DNA from: Arachidicoccus soli
GTDB lineage: Bacteria; Bacteroidota; Bacteroidia; Chitinophagales; Chitinophagaceae
Length of the DNA stretch: 64,000 nt
Direction: 5' to 3'
Assembly: GCF_003600625.1 (NCBI RefSeq)
Contig: NZ_CP032489.1
Span: 3,596,001-3,660,000 of the forward strand
In this document: in pieces, positions 43,351-54,400 of the stretch
Position numbering within the stretch: the first letter of the stretch is position 1
How the letters are laid out: every line of letters begins with the position of its first letter
Made by a program: the position numbers and the translations under genes
Notes under the pieces: model-generated
What the model saw: the letters and a program-made list of their open reading frames with translations, nothing else
Told to the model about the DNA's origin: nothing
Databases searched by the model: none

Positions 43351-43391
43351 TATTTAAACAAAATATACAAAAATATTAAGTGTAAAGCAGA

Positions 43392-44696
43392 ATGATTAAT
43401 GAGTTTTTAGACATAGAAAACACATTCAAAGGGATTACCAATAAGACGAAGGGGGACCGCTATATATGGGCTTCTGTGGCCTTGCTTGCCCTAATTTCTA
43501 TACTTGTTGTATATAGTGCGACAGGCTCATTGGCTTATAAAATGAATCACGGCAATACTGAAGTTTATTTATTCAAACAAATAGTATTTATCATCCTTGG
43601 GATGGTAGCCATCTATTTTTTGCATCGGGTGAACTATGCATTCTATTCGCGTATTGCAGTAATATTATTTGCCCTATCAATTCCTCTTTTATTTTATACA
43701 TTGTTCTTTGGTGCAGAAATTAATGATGGTAGCCGCTGGATAAAATTGCCCATCATCAATATGACATTTCAGACCAGCGACTTTGCCAAGCTTGCCTTGT
43801 TTATGTTCCTTTCAAGGCAATTAAGTCGCAAACAGAAGGTAATAAAAGACTTCAAAGAAGGGTTTCTTCCCGTATTTATTCCAGTGGCCATAACCTGTCT
43901 TTTAATATTTCCTGCGAACCTATCAAACGGCCTATTGACAGGCGCTACAGCATTACTGCTTATGTTTATTGGGCGCGTAAGCATAAAGCATATTGCCTTA
44001 GTCATTATTGCGGCAATGATACCCATTCTATTATTAATTGGCTCGGCAGCCCTTCATCATAACGCGCATGCAAATGATACAGATTCAGAGAATATAGAAA
44101 GTGCAGAAGCTTCCAGTCATTCAATCTTTAAACGTTTTACTACCTGGCGTAGTCGTGTAGAAGACTTCATGTATAACGGGAAGAAAGAAGTGCCCTATCA
44201 GGTGCAACAATCAAAAATTGCTATTGCCAATGGCAGCATATTATACGGGCTTGGGCCGGGGAACAGCAGACAAAGGAATTATCTACCACAAGCCTATAAT
44301 GACTTTATCTTTTCCATAATAATAGAAGAATATGGTTTAATCGGTGGTGTATTTATCATTTTCATTTATCTGGTTTTCCTATTTCGCTGTATACGTATTT
44401 TCAGAAAATGTCCCTTTGCATTTGGCGCATTTTTGGCATTAGGCTTGAGCTTTACATTAATTATTCAAGCATTGGCAAATATGGCAGTAAACGTAAATAT
44501 AATGCCGGTTACCGGAGTTACCCTACCATTAATAAGTATGGGTGGTAGTTCCTTTTTATTTACCTGTGCCGCAATAGGAATCATTTTAAGCGTAGCCTCT
44601 AATGTAGAAAAAATGGAGGGAGAGTCACAGCGTAAAATCGTTGCCGGAATTCAGAAAGAAAAGCAAGCTGGCAGCTTATCAACAGTAACTAATTAA
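43392..44696 (+). CDS. ftsW: Septal peptidoglycan glycosyltransferase FtsW (SEDS family)
   Basis: FtsW is the SEDS-family polymerase that builds septal glycan strands from lipid II with FtsI. The 434-residue membrane protein has about ten helices. The conserved DGSRWIKLP segment (about 113-121) matches the SEDS signature, and the NGLLTGATALLL and VTGVTLPLISMGGSSFL (about 378-394) regions are characteristic. A 25-residue polar insertion rich in Asp/Ser (around 215-240) sits in an extracytoplasmic loop. Location between murD and murG favours FtsW over its paralogue RodA. Confidence 0.94.
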   Translation: MINEFLDIENTFKGITNKTKGDRYIWASVALLALISILVVYSATGSLAYKMNHGNTEVYLFKQIVFIILGMVAIYFLHRVNYAFYSRIAVILFALSIPLLFYTLFFGAEINDGSRWIKLPIINMTFQTSDFAKLALFMFLSRQLSRKQKVIKDFKEGFLPVFIPVAITCLLIFPANLSNGLLTGATALLLMFIGRVSIKHIALVIIAAMIPILLLIGSAALHHNAHANDTDSENIESAEASSHSIFKRFTTWRSRVEDFMYNGKKEVPYQVQQSKIAIANGSILYGLGPGNSRQRNYLPQAYNDFIFSIIIEEYGLIGGVFIIFIYLVFLFRCIRIFRKCPFAFGAFLALGLSFTLIIQALANMAVNVNIMPVTGVTLPLISMGGSSFLFTCAAIGIILSVASNVEKMEGESQRKIVAGIQKEKQAGSLSTVTN

Positions 44697-44705
44697 TAAA
44701 AGAAA

Positions 44706-45818
44706 TTGACAGAGAATAACAACATACAACGAATTATTATTGCAGGTGGTGGCACAGGCGGGCATATCTTTCCAGCTATCGCTATTGCCAATGCTCTGCG
44801 TAAAATCAATCCAAACATTGAACTATTGTTTATAGGTGCTTTAGGTAAAATGGAGATGGAAAAAGTGCCACAGGCAGGCTATCAGATTAAAGGCATTGAT
44901 ATCGCAGGTTTTAACAGGAGTTCCATCTTAAAGAACATTTCTTTACCCTATAAAATAATGAAGAGTTTCTTTCAGGTAAAAGAAATATTTAAAGACTTTT
45001 CACCTAATGCCGTAATTGGTGTAGGTGGTTACTCGACCTACCCGGTACTCCGGTATGCACAGAAAAAGGGTATACCAACTTTTATTCACGAATCCAATTC
45101 TTTTGCAGGCAAGAGTAATATTCTTCTTGGTAAAAACGCAAATAAAATATTCGTAGCTTCCGATGGTATGGAGAAATTCTTTCCGGCAAAGAAGATAATA
45201 ATCACCGGCAACCCTGTGAGGAAAATTATTTCAGAATCAACGGTGAATCGTTCAGAAAGTCTTCGCTTTTTTGGTTTAGAAGAAAACAAAAGAACAATTT
45301 TAGTAACAGGCGGAAGTTTGGGATCGCGCACCATAAATGAAGTAATTATTCATCACCTCACCGACCTTCAGGCATTGAATGTTCAATTGATTTGGCAAAC
45401 TGGAGCCAACAATTCAGAAAGGTATATTTTAGCAGGTAAAGCTTTTCCGCGCAATGTATGGGTGGGACAGTTTATCCAAGATATAGATAAAGCTTTTGCA
45501 GCAGCAGATGTTGTAGTGGCAAGAGCCGGGGCAATGTCTATCGCCGAGATGTGTGTGGCCGGGAAGCCTACAGTATTCGTTCCCTTTCCTTATGCAGCCG
45601 AAGACCATCAAACAGCCAATGCCATGCGGCTTGTAAATAAAGATGCGGCCATAATGATAAAAGATGAGGAGGCCCGCACAACACTATTCGGTGCAGTTAC
45701 TGACCTATTAATGGACGACAAAAAGAGACAATTATTCTCTGAAAACATATCTGCATTGGCTATTACCAATGCCAATGAAAGAATTGCGGAAGAAATATTA
45801 AAAACGATAGCTAAATAA
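44706..45818 (+). CDS. murG: UDP-GlcNAc:MurNAc-pentapeptide-undecaprenol GlcNAc transferase
   Basis: MurG makes lipid II from lipid I at the inner face of the membrane. The 370-residue GT-B-fold protein has GGGTGGHIFPA near residue 14-24 and the C-terminal UDP-GlcNAc-binding stretch GAMSIAEMCVAGKP (about 276-289). No ATG exists before the essential GGGTGGH loop, so the TTG at 44706 is the start by elimination. It lies 9 bp after the ftsW stop behind AAAAGAAA. Confidence 0.95.
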   Translation: MTENNNIQRIIIAGGGTGGHIFPAIAIANALRKINPNIELLFIGALGKMEMEKVPQAGYQIKGIDIAGFNRSSILKNISLPYKIMKSFFQVKEIFKDFSPNAVIGVGGYSTYPVLRYAQKKGIPTFIHESNSFAGKSNILLGKNANKIFVASDGMEKFFPAKKIIITGNPVRKIISESTVNRSESLRFFGLEENKRTILVTGGSLGSRTINEVIIHHLTDLQALNVQLIWQTGANNSERYILAGKAFPRNVWVGQFIQDIDKAFAAADVVVARAGAMSIAEMCVAGKPTVFVPFPYAAEDHQTANAMRLVNKDAAIMIKDEEARTTLFGAVTDLLMDDKKRQLFSENISALAITNANERIAEEILKTIAK

Positions 45819-45820
45819 AA

Positions 45821-47215
45821 ATGAGTGCACAAAACCATATAAACCCCATGCTTGAATTAAAGGCCCATATCCATAAAGTATACTTTATTGGTGTTGGCGG
45901 CATTGGCATGAGTGCACTCGCGCGTTATTTCAAGAGCAGAAATGTCGAGGTGAGTGGCTATGATCGCAAGGAAACAAATCTTACCAAACAACTTAGCGCA
46001 GAAGGCATTGACATTCATTATGAAGAAAATATCGCATCCGTCCCCAAAAATGTAGATGTGGTTATATATACCCCTGCTATTGCGGCAACGAATAAAGAAT
46101 TGCTCTATTGTAGAGAAAACAATTATACCGTTGTTAAACGCAGCGATGTTTTACAATGGATAACAGAACAAACATTTAATATATGTGTAGGTGGCTCCCA
46201 CGGGAAGACGACCATTTCTACCATGATTGCCCATTTGTTGCGCGACACGAAATATGGCTGCAATGCCTTTTTGGGCGGAGTTTCAGCCAATTATAACAGT
46301 AATTTTTGGGCTAGTGAAAAAAATGTAAGTGTTATTGAAGCAGATGAATATGACCGTTCTTTCTTAAAACTCTCCCCAGATGTAGCTGTAGTAACGGCTA
46401 TGGATGCTGATCATTTGGATATTTACGGCACAGCAAAAGAAGTAGAGAATGCTTATATACAATTTGCATTAAGGGTAAAAACCGGTGGTTGCTTGATTAG
46501 TAAATATGGGTTAAAAAGAGGAAATGAATTATTCGCTGACAATCATTTGACCTATAGCCTTGAAGATAAAAATGCCGACGCATTTTCATTGAACAGAAAG
46601 GTAATCAATGGCGCTTATCATTTTGACGTCTCCTATAAGAATCAAGTTATAAAAGATTTTATACTCAATGTTGGTGGTCTTCACAATATTGAAAATGCAG
46701 TAGCAGCCATAGCCACAGCGAAATATATTGGCATTGAAGAAGAAAAAATAAAAATAGCTATCGCCAATTTCAAAGGTGTAAAACGTCGTTTTGAATATTA
46801 CTTGAACAACGATGAGCATATTTTAATTGACGACTATGCACATCATCCGGAAGAATTAAATGCCCTGATTAGTGGAATTAGGAGCCTTTTTGCTGGAAAG
46901 CTGACAATTGTTTTTCAGCCACATTTATATAGTCGGACAAATGATATGGCAGATGATTTTGCGAAGAGTTTGGATAAGGCAGATGAAGTAATTCTTCTAC
47001 CCATTTATCCGGCAAGAGAATTACCAATGCCGGGAGTAACGAGTGATTTAATTTTGCAAAAAATGGCAATAAGCAATAAAAAGATTTTATCAAAAGAAGA
47101 TTTATTAGCCACTCTACGCATCGAAAAGCCGCGATTAATAGCGGTTTGCGGAGCAGGCGATATTGATGAATTATTATTTCCTATAAAAGATATATTAGAA
47201 GCCAAGGAGCAATGA
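45821..47215 (+). CDS. murC: UDP-N-acetylmuramate:L-alanine ligase
   Basis: MurC adds L-alanine to UDP-MurNAc. The 464-residue protein has the N-terminal Rossmann motif FIGVGGIGMSALA (22-34), the P-loop GGSHGKTTIS (124-133), EADEYDRSFL (metal and UDP-sugar binding) and YAHHPEE near 346-352. The start ATG is 2 bp after murG. Its stop overlaps the ftsQ start by 4 bp (ATGA). Confidence 0.96.
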   Translation: MSAQNHINPMLELKAHIHKVYFIGVGGIGMSALARYFKSRNVEVSGYDRKETNLTKQLSAEGIDIHYEENIASVPKNVDVVIYTPAIAATNKELLYCRENNYTVVKRSDVLQWITEQTFNICVGGSHGKTTISTMIAHLLRDTKYGCNAFLGGVSANYNSNFWASEKNVSVIEADEYDRSFLKLSPDVAVVTAMDADHLDIYGTAKEVENAYIQFALRVKTGGCLISKYGLKRGNELFADNHLTYSLEDKNADAFSLNRKVINGAYHFDVSYKNQVIKDFILNVGGLHNIENAVAAIATAKYIGIEEEKIKIAIANFKGVKRRFEYYLNNDEHILIDDYAHHPEELNALISGIRSLFAGKLTIVFQPHLYSRTNDMADDFAKSLDKADEVILLPIYPARELPMPGVTSDLILQKMAISNKKILSKEDLLATLRIEKPRLIAVCGAGDIDELLFPIKDILEAKEQ

Positions 47216-48093
47216 TTAGAAAAAGGATCATATTATTCTTATGGGTTTTTGTTGGCGTCATTGCCATAGGGCTTCTTATTGCCGGTGCCAAAAGCAAAAG
47301 CAATAAAATCTGTAAGGGTGTAAACATTGATATACAAGGTGATTCAAAGAACATATACTTGGATCAAAGGGGAATTAAAATAGAGATCAATGAATATGCC
47401 GGAAAAATTCAAAGGCCGATCAATGAAATTAATTTAAGGAATATTGAAACGCAGTTAAAAAAGGATGCCTGGATAAAAAATGCAAAATTATATTTTGACA
47501 ACAATCAGCAACTACAAGTAAGTATCGAGGAAACCAATCCAGTAGCAAGAATATTCACAGTCAATGGGAATTCCTTTTATATTGATAGTGCAGAAAACAG
47601 ATTGCCTGTTAATAGAAACGTATTAGCCAGGGTGCCAATTTTTACGAATTTCCCTTCAAACAAAGAGAAACTATCAGCGCCAGACAGTATGCTTTTAATT
47701 GGCGTCAAAAACATCGCTAATTATGTTTCAGTAGATACATTTTGGACAGCGTTTATTTCACAGATAAATATTACAACATCTGGCAATTTTCAAATCATCC
47801 CGACAATCGGCGATCAGATAATTGATTTGGGTAATGCCGAGAACATAGCTGATAAGCTAAACAGGTTATATAGTTTCTACCATCAGGTATTAAAAAGAAC
47901 AGGCATCAATAAGTACAAAGAGATAAGTGTACAATACAATGGCCAGGTGGTGGCTTCTACAGAATATGAAACGAGCGCCACACCTAATGCACCGCCCCTC
48001 ATTCGTACCGGTAGTGCATCGACAATAGCAACAACGAAACCTGCAAATAAGAAAACAATTCAAAAAAACACAACTAAAAACAAAAATAAATGA
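47212..48093 (+). CDS. ftsQ: Cell division protein FtsQ/DivIB
   Basis: The 293-residue product is a bitopic membrane protein: cytosolic start, one helix (about 5-24), a POTRA-like domain (about 35-100) and an FtsQ beta domain (about 105-250). A disordered Thr/Lys/Asn-rich tail ends the protein. FtsQ scaffolds FtsL/FtsB at the septum. Sequence conservation is low, and the call rests mostly on topology and on position between murC and ftsA, with 4-bp overlaps on both sides. ddl, which lies here in E. coli, is absent. Confidence 0.85.
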   Translation: MIRKRIILFLWVFVGVIAIGLLIAGAKSKSNKICKGVNIDIQGDSKNIYLDQRGIKIEINEYAGKIQRPINEINLRNIETQLKKDAWIKNAKLYFDNNQQLQVSIEETNPVARIFTVNGNSFYIDSAENRLPVNRNVLARVPIFTNFPSNKEKLSAPDSMLLIGVKNIANYVSVDTFWTAFISQINITTSGNFQIIPTIGDQIIDLGNAENIADKLNRLYSFYHQVLKRTGINKYKEISVQYNGQVVASTEYETSATPNAPPLIRTGSASTIATTKPANKKTIQKNTTKNKNK

Positions 48094-49514
48094 CTAACGA
48101 AAACCTAAACACAGAGAAAGACAGATCTGTAGATCTTGATTCTACAACAAGTAAAGAATCTCCTATTATTGTAGGCCTGGATATTGGCACAACCAAGATT
48201 GCGGTAATTGCAGGAAGAAAGAATGAACAAGGTAAACTAGAGGTACTTGGATTTGGCCATGCACCCAGCAATGGTGTAGAACATGGGCAAGTTCTTAATA
48301 TAGATCAAACAATGCGTGCCATAACATCTGCCATGCAAAATTGTCATGAAAGCAATCCCGATTTAGAAATTAATGAAGTGTATGTGGGCATCGCAGGACA
48401 TCACATAAAGAGTCTCCAAACACGCGGTGATATCGTTCGTCAAAACCCAGAAATAGAAATACAAAGATTCGAAATTGATCAACTAATAGAAAACCAACGA
48501 AAAACATTTATTCCTGCAGGAGATCAAATTATTGACGTAATTGCACAAGAATATCATGTGGACAATTTTCAGTCAGTAAAAGATCCTATTGGTTACAACG
48601 GTGTAAAAGTAGGGGCGAACTTTCACATCATTACAGGCGACCGAAACGCAATACGTAACATCAACCGTGCAGTGGTACGCAGTAATTTAAAAACGAAAGA
48701 TTTGGTTTTACAGCCACTAGCTTCTTCAGCAGCAGTATTAAGTGATTTGGATATGGAAGCCGGAGTAGCTGTTTTAGACATAGGCGGCGGCACTTCAGAT
48801 TTAGCAATTTTTCATGACGGCGTACTCAAACACACTGCGGTAATTCCTTTCGGAGGAGAAAATATCACGAATGATATTCGTTTAGGGTTAGGAGTTTTAA
48901 AACAACATGCAGAGGCCATGAAAAAGCAATTTGGCTCTGCACTTACGGATGAAGCAAAAGCAAATGCATTTATCACCATTCCAGGATTGCGAGGCTTACC
49001 TCCAAGAGAAATAAGTGTTAAGAATCTGGCAAATATCATTCAGGCTAGGATGACTGAAATATTAGAATTTGTAACTTACCACTTAAAACAGGTAGGTCTA
49101 GACAACAGAAAGCTTACTGCCGGGATTATCTTAACAGGTGGAGGTTCTCAATTAAAACATTTAATCCAATTAACAGAATATGTAACAGGTCTTAATGCAC
49201 GAATTGGCTACCCGAATGAACATTTGGCACCTAATCATATCGAACAGTTGAAAAACCCGGTATATGCCACTTGTCTTGGTTTAATTTTAAAAGGGGAAAA
49301 TGATTTTGAAAATCAAAATAAAATTTTTGAAAAATCCAATCTTGTAAAAGGTGCGACAACACCTATTCTCACAAATGAAACACCTACTGAGGCTATAATA
49401 GAAGAAGATAGAAAGCCGAAAGAAAAGAAAGCAAGAAAACCTATTGTGTTCTGGGAAAAATTTAAAAACAACTTAATAGATATGTTTAAAGAAGAAGAAG
49501 ACCGAGTTATGTAA
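48090..49514 (+). CDS. ftsA: Cell division protein FtsA
   Basis: FtsA is an actin-like ATPase that anchors FtsZ to the membrane. The 474-residue product has the phosphate-1 loop IVGLDIGTTKIAV (about 27-39), the SHS2-type 1C domain (about 105-190) and phosphate-2 VAVLDIGGGTSDLAIF (about 229-244). The C-terminal amphipathic helix (KFKNNLIDMFKEEED) would act as the membrane-targeting sequence. An extra charged segment of about 60 residues precedes that helix. It overlaps ftsQ by 4 bp. Confidence 0.96.
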   Translation: MTNENLNTEKDRSVDLDSTTSKESPIIVGLDIGTTKIAVIAGRKNEQGKLEVLGFGHAPSNGVEHGQVLNIDQTMRAITSAMQNCHESNPDLEINEVYVGIAGHHIKSLQTRGDIVRQNPEIEIQRFEIDQLIENQRKTFIPAGDQIIDVIAQEYHVDNFQSVKDPIGYNGVKVGANFHIITGDRNAIRNINRAVVRSNLKTKDLVLQPLASSAAVLSDLDMEAGVAVLDIGGGTSDLAIFHDGVLKHTAVIPFGGENITNDIRLGLGVLKQHAEAMKKQFGSALTDEAKANAFITIPGLRGLPPREISVKNLANIIQARMTEILEFVTYHLKQVGLDNRKLTAGIILTGGGSQLKHLIQLTEYVTGLNARIGYPNEHLAPNHIEQLKNPVYATCLGLILKGENDFENQNKIFEKSNLVKGATTPILTNETPTEAIIEEDRKPKEKKARKPIVFWEKFKNNLIDMFKEEEDRVM

Positions 49515-49591
49515 AATATCACAACTTCATTAAATATATCAATTTAGAAAAACATTTAAAAATACTACTAACCATTAAATTGTAAACAATC

Positions 49592-51406
49592 ATGATAGAC
49601 TTTGATATCCCTAAGCAACGTTCTTCCATCATCAAAGTAATTGGTGTTGGCGGCGGCGGCGGAAACGCAGTAAACCATATGTTTCTGCAAAAAATAGAAA
49701 ACGTTGATTTCATTATTTGCAATACTGATGCACAAGCATTGGAAAATAGTGCAATCCCCAATAAGATTCAACTAGGGCCGCATCTTACTCAGGGCCTAGG
49801 CGCAGGAGCCAATCCGAATGTAGGCCGCCAAGCTACAGAGGAATCCCTGGAAGAAATAAAAAGAATATTGGAAGTAAATACCAAGATGGCCTTTATATGC
49901 GCCGGAATGGGTGGGGGCACCGGAACAGGTGGCGCACCCATCATTGCAAAAATATGTCAAGACCTTGACATACTTACAGTAGGTATTGTAACAACACCTT
50001 TCAGCTTTGAAGGACCACGTAGAAAACAACAAGCAGAATTAGGCATTAAAGAATTAGAGCCGCATGTAGACACATTACTCGTTATAAGTAATGACAAATT
50101 GCGCATGCAGCATAAGAATTTAAAAATGCGCGAGGCTTTTGGAAAAGCAGATGATGTACTTTCTACAGCTGCCAAATGTATCACAGATATCATCAATAGC
50201 AACGGACAAATCAATGTGGACTTCGCAGATGTATGCACGGTAATGCGTAAAGGTGGAGTAGCCATTTTAGGAAGTGCCATCGTAGAAGGAGATGATCGCG
50301 CTCAAGTAGCCATAGAGAATGCCATTAACTCTCCCCTTCTAAATGACAATAATATCAATGGAGCAAAATGGATCTTATTAAACATCAATACCAGCGAAGG
50401 TGACTATGAATGTGGTACAGATGAGTTTGAATTGATCAATGATTATGTGCGCAATATGGCGGGTGAAAATACAGACGTAATCGTGGGAATGGGCATAGAC
50501 AATACTTTGGGGAATGGGTTGGCTGTAACACTTATAGCAACAGGATTTGAGCACAAAGATCCTTTTGAAGAAAAAGCCGATTTTGAAAGCGTTCCGGAAA
50601 AAGACAAAGTAATACTTACTTTAAAAATGAACGAACCCACACAAAGTGTAGAAGCAGATAAAGCAACCGAGAAAGTAGTAGAGAAAGTTGAAGAAAAATT
50701 GGAAATCCCTACCCTTTCAGAACCTTCCGTTGAAGAAGAAGAAATAAACCATACAGTTTATCAAGCAGAAAAAGAAATTATTGAACCTTCCGAACCTATC
50801 ATTTTTTCTTTAGAGGAAGAAGTTGAAGAAACAAAAGAAGAAATTATTGAACAAAAACATTCAGTTGTAGAAGATGTCGAAGAAGAGCCCCAAATGAAAT
50901 ATGAAGAGAAGCCATCCGATACCGTTCAGCCCAATCATAGTTTCCTTAGCAAGCCAAATAATATCTACGTATCAAAACCTGCAGTGGAACAAAAGCCAAA
51001 AGAAGAGGTAAAAAAACCTCAACCTTCTTTTAACATGTTCCCTCAAGAAGAAGAAATGCAAATTGTATTTAAGGAAAACAATAATGTTCCTCAACAAACT
51101 GTAAACTTTACAAATGCAGCGGGGAATAACGAAGATTTATCCGAAGAAGAAATAAAGAAACGCAAAGCTGAAGAACGTATTCAAAAGCTGCGCAATCTAT
51201 CTTATAATATAAAAGGAAATGATATTGCTGAAGAATTTGAAACAGTACCGGCTTATGTTCGTCGTAATTTAGAAATGCTGGATAATAATCAAGAAATTAG
51301 TTCAGCTGAAAGTTATTACAGTAAATACACTGTAAATAAAGACGAAAAAGATGGCATTAATATTTCCGGGCTTAATGCATTTTTAGAAGGTAAAAAGCCG
51401 GATTAA
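49592..51406 (+). CDS. ftsZ: Cell division GTPase FtsZ with long acidic linker
   Basis: FtsZ is the tubulin-like GTPase that forms the division ring. The conserved core (about 12-330) has the tubulin signature GGGTGTGGAP at 107-116. At 604 residues it is much longer than E. coli FtsZ (383). The addition is a Glu-rich, low-complexity linker (about 345-500) plus a C-terminal part. That part contains FETVPAYVRRN, a segment I recall as conserved in Bacteroidota FtsZ tails, and the end LNAFLEGKKPD. The 77-bp gap after ftsA suggests a possible extra promoter, though no exact TAnnTTTG is seen. A strong terminator follows. Confidence 0.96.
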   Translation: MIDFDIPKQRSSIIKVIGVGGGGGNAVNHMFLQKIENVDFIICNTDAQALENSAIPNKIQLGPHLTQGLGAGANPNVGRQATEESLEEIKRILEVNTKMAFICAGMGGGTGTGGAPIIAKICQDLDILTVGIVTTPFSFEGPRRKQQAELGIKELEPHVDTLLVISNDKLRMQHKNLKMREAFGKADDVLSTAAKCITDIINSNGQINVDFADVCTVMRKGGVAILGSAIVEGDDRAQVAIENAINSPLLNDNNINGAKWILLNINTSEGDYECGTDEFELINDYVRNMAGENTDVIVGMGIDNTLGNGLAVTLIATGFEHKDPFEEKADFESVPEKDKVILTLKMNEPTQSVEADKATEKVVEKVEEKLEIPTLSEPSVEEEEINHTVYQAEKEIIEPSEPIIFSLEEEVEETKEEIIEQKHSVVEDVEEEPQMKYEEKPSDTVQPNHSFLSKPNNIYVSKPAVEQKPKEEVKKPQPSFNMFPQEEEMQIVFKENNNVPQQTVNFTNAAGNNEDLSEEEIKKRKAEERIQKLRNLSYNIKGNDIAEEFETVPAYVRRNLEMLDNNQEISSAESYYSKYTVNKDEKDGINISGLNAFLEGKKPD

Positions 51407-51445
51407 CAAGCTTAGACTATTGTTTAGGAATTGGTTTTTAGTTGT

Positions 51446-51477
51446 AAATCCCTTAGATATTTCTAGGGGATTTTTTT
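51446..51477 (+). terminator. Intrinsic terminator of the dcw operon after ftsZ
   Basis: An 11-bp stem with one G-U pair (AAATCCCTTAG, 51446-51456, with CTAGGGGATTT, 51463-51473) encloses a 6-nt loop. It runs into seven T, the last four beyond the stem. It sits 40 bp after the ftsZ stop and just before the convergent TamB-like gene. Confidence 0.88.
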
Positions 51478-51491
51478 GCAATAATGAAATA

Positions 51492-54400
51492 TTACTTCCT
51501 TCTATCAATATGCAAAGTATCGTTGCGCATTTTTATCTCTTTATACTTATTACGGTTATCTGCAAAGAATTTTTCAAAATCTTTCGTATAAGAGATACTT
51601 ACACCGTAACGGTTTTGTCGGCCAATCGATGTGACACCCGCTACGCCCAAGCTACTTCTGTTAAAAATGACTGCACGTAATTTTCTATCGCGCGTCAATA
51701 CAAATTGCACAGAAATATCCGGCAAGAATTGAAAGTTTCCGTTTTGTATGGCGGTTGAAGAAGTATTACCCAAACCAAAATCAAAATTACTACCAAGTGT
51801 AATTATAATTTTATCATTAGCCAAACTTTGATATAACTTAAAATTCAAACTTTGTCTATCCAATCTATCCGATCCATTTACTTGCCCTAAAATACTAGAA
51901 CTGCTATAGGTAGAGGCTCCTAATTCAAACCGTAGCCCTTTGTCTCCAGTAAGCTTGGATAGCGCATTTGAGAATACATTATTCAACTCATTCGTCAATA
52001 ATGAAGAAATAGTATTCACACCGGTAGAAGCAAAACTGGATGCGCCTCCACTTGCTTGTCCGTATGGCGCAAATGAATTAAATACAATCAAATAAGTCAC
52101 TTGCTTCAACATTTCATTTTCGTCACTCTGTAACCTGGAGAGGAACAAGGCAAAATCAGGGTCGGATTTCACGGAGCTTCCTGTAGGGAAATCTATACGG
52201 AAACCGATATCCGGTTTCAGTAATTTTCCGCGCAATTCTACAATCACATAGACATCTCCACGATAGCCACGTATATTGTTTAACCCGGTTTCACCCTGTA
52301 CACTTGATTGGCTATTAATCAGGTCATTGATACTTACTTGCTTGGCCGTGTACTGGGCATCTATATGCAAATTAGCATTTTCCGGATCGCCTGTCCATTC
52401 AATATAATTATTGGCTCCATCAATAAATTCAAAGGGCCTCTTAACAAGTGTTTGAAAATTAAAATTATAACTGCCTTTTTCAATATTGTATTTCCCTTTC
52501 ATTGTAACATTTCCTACGGGGGGGATATGGATACTCAAGCTACCGCTACCAATAGCTTTAATTACATCGCCGGTGAGCGGGTCGAGGATTACATTGATAG
52601 TGGCTCGATTCGTCGCTGTCAGATCGAGATTAATATCAAGATGGGAGTCATCGGTTTTAGCCACTTTTATGGCCTTACCATATTTCTTAAATACAATAAA
52701 ATCGGCATCACTACTTTCGGCGTCGGTGACTGTTAAAATATTTATATTAGAAGTATCGGCAACTCGGGCTTTTATGTACATCGACATATTGTCTTGAGTA
52801 CCCTTTAAGGAGAACTTATCTACTCTTGCTATTGCCTTTCCATAAAACAATTCATTATCAATAGCTTTGGTATCAAGTGCCAATATTTTAGGGGAAGAGA
52901 TGTCAAAGTCGAACTTCATATCGTTGAAGGACTGATGATATAATATACCATGCACAGTCCCGGTATTGTTGTATTTATCTTTTATCGTAAAATTGCCAAA
53001 ATCAATGTTACCATCATTAAATACAAAATTAGCCGTATCAATATAATAGGTCACCTGCGTATAATTCACACCAATACTGGCTTTGTGCAAAGTAGCCTGC
53101 CCAAGAAGTTTATATTTACTTAATGTCCCCTTAACTTCTAAATGCCCGGCCGCTTGCCCATCAATATTATTAAATAAAGAACTTAAATACTCATTTATCA
53201 CATTCACCCGCATGTCTTTCATTTCTATTGCAACATCCAAAGGATCGGCAACAGAGTCATTCAAATCATAATGTCCCTTCATGGTAAAGTCGTACGACTT
53301 GTTTTCTGAATTTACATCGAAGCGAATATTTTTTGTTTTAGCAGAATAAAACCCTTTTGTATTTATAACGCCTACTGAATCACCATTGAATCTAAATTGC
53401 TCTATTTGTAAGCTATCTGCAACACTAAAATCATGGAAGAAATTAATCATTAATATACGACCGCTAGCCAGCCCTTCTATCCTCGGGTCTGAGAATAGAA
53501 GTGGTGTAATGTCCCCGATATTTACTCTGGATAAATTAAATACCAAGTTATTGTGCGAGGTATCACGTCTGCTTTGTTCAGTCGCTACCGTTAACTCCTG
53601 AAAGCCCTGTGAGAATTTTACATTTTTTGCAGAAGCAAAATCCTTTTGTATCACAATTTCACCTTCTTTTTCCAAATTCCACTTCTTATCATTCAACACA
53701 AAATAAGAAGGCCTAAAATCAATACGGACGCCATCGGAAAGATTATATATATCTGCGGCAATATTTACTTCATTAATTGTATTATTCGATCCTGTTGTAA
53801 GTTGCAGTAGAGAGTGATTATTTTCTGAACTAATAACCAAATTCGTATTGGGAAAATAAGAACTATCACTAAGATAAAATTTCCCTATTGTACCATCCAA
53901 CCCTATCTTAACAAAATTGCCGTTACCTTCAAGTACTGTATTAAAAAACTTAAACCTTTTGTATTTAACATAAGGTACTTGTAGATTAAAAAAGAAGTTT
54001 CCCGAATCTTGCGTATTTATTGAACCTTTTAAAACTATACTATCCAATCCATGTAAATTACTATCTATCAAATGAGCATATTTATCAAACATGCCGGTAT
54101 GCACCTCCATCGTAAACTGCTGGTTCTTTGGAACTTTAGTAGGTTTGTGAATAATGGCCGGATAGTATTTATTTAAAAAAGATTGAAATGTAGTAGGCAA
54201 ATCTAAAATAGAATATTGCCCACGCACTTCGGCATTAAATTGGTTATTATCCAATCTTAAAACTTTATAATGATTGGAGTCTAAGCTTGCACTTAAAGTA
54301 AGTGAATCAAAACTTATTTTATTGCTATCTTTTGAGATAGATACATTAAGCATTTTAGCATCTCCCAAAAAATCATCGATATTATTACCTGAAAAATTTA

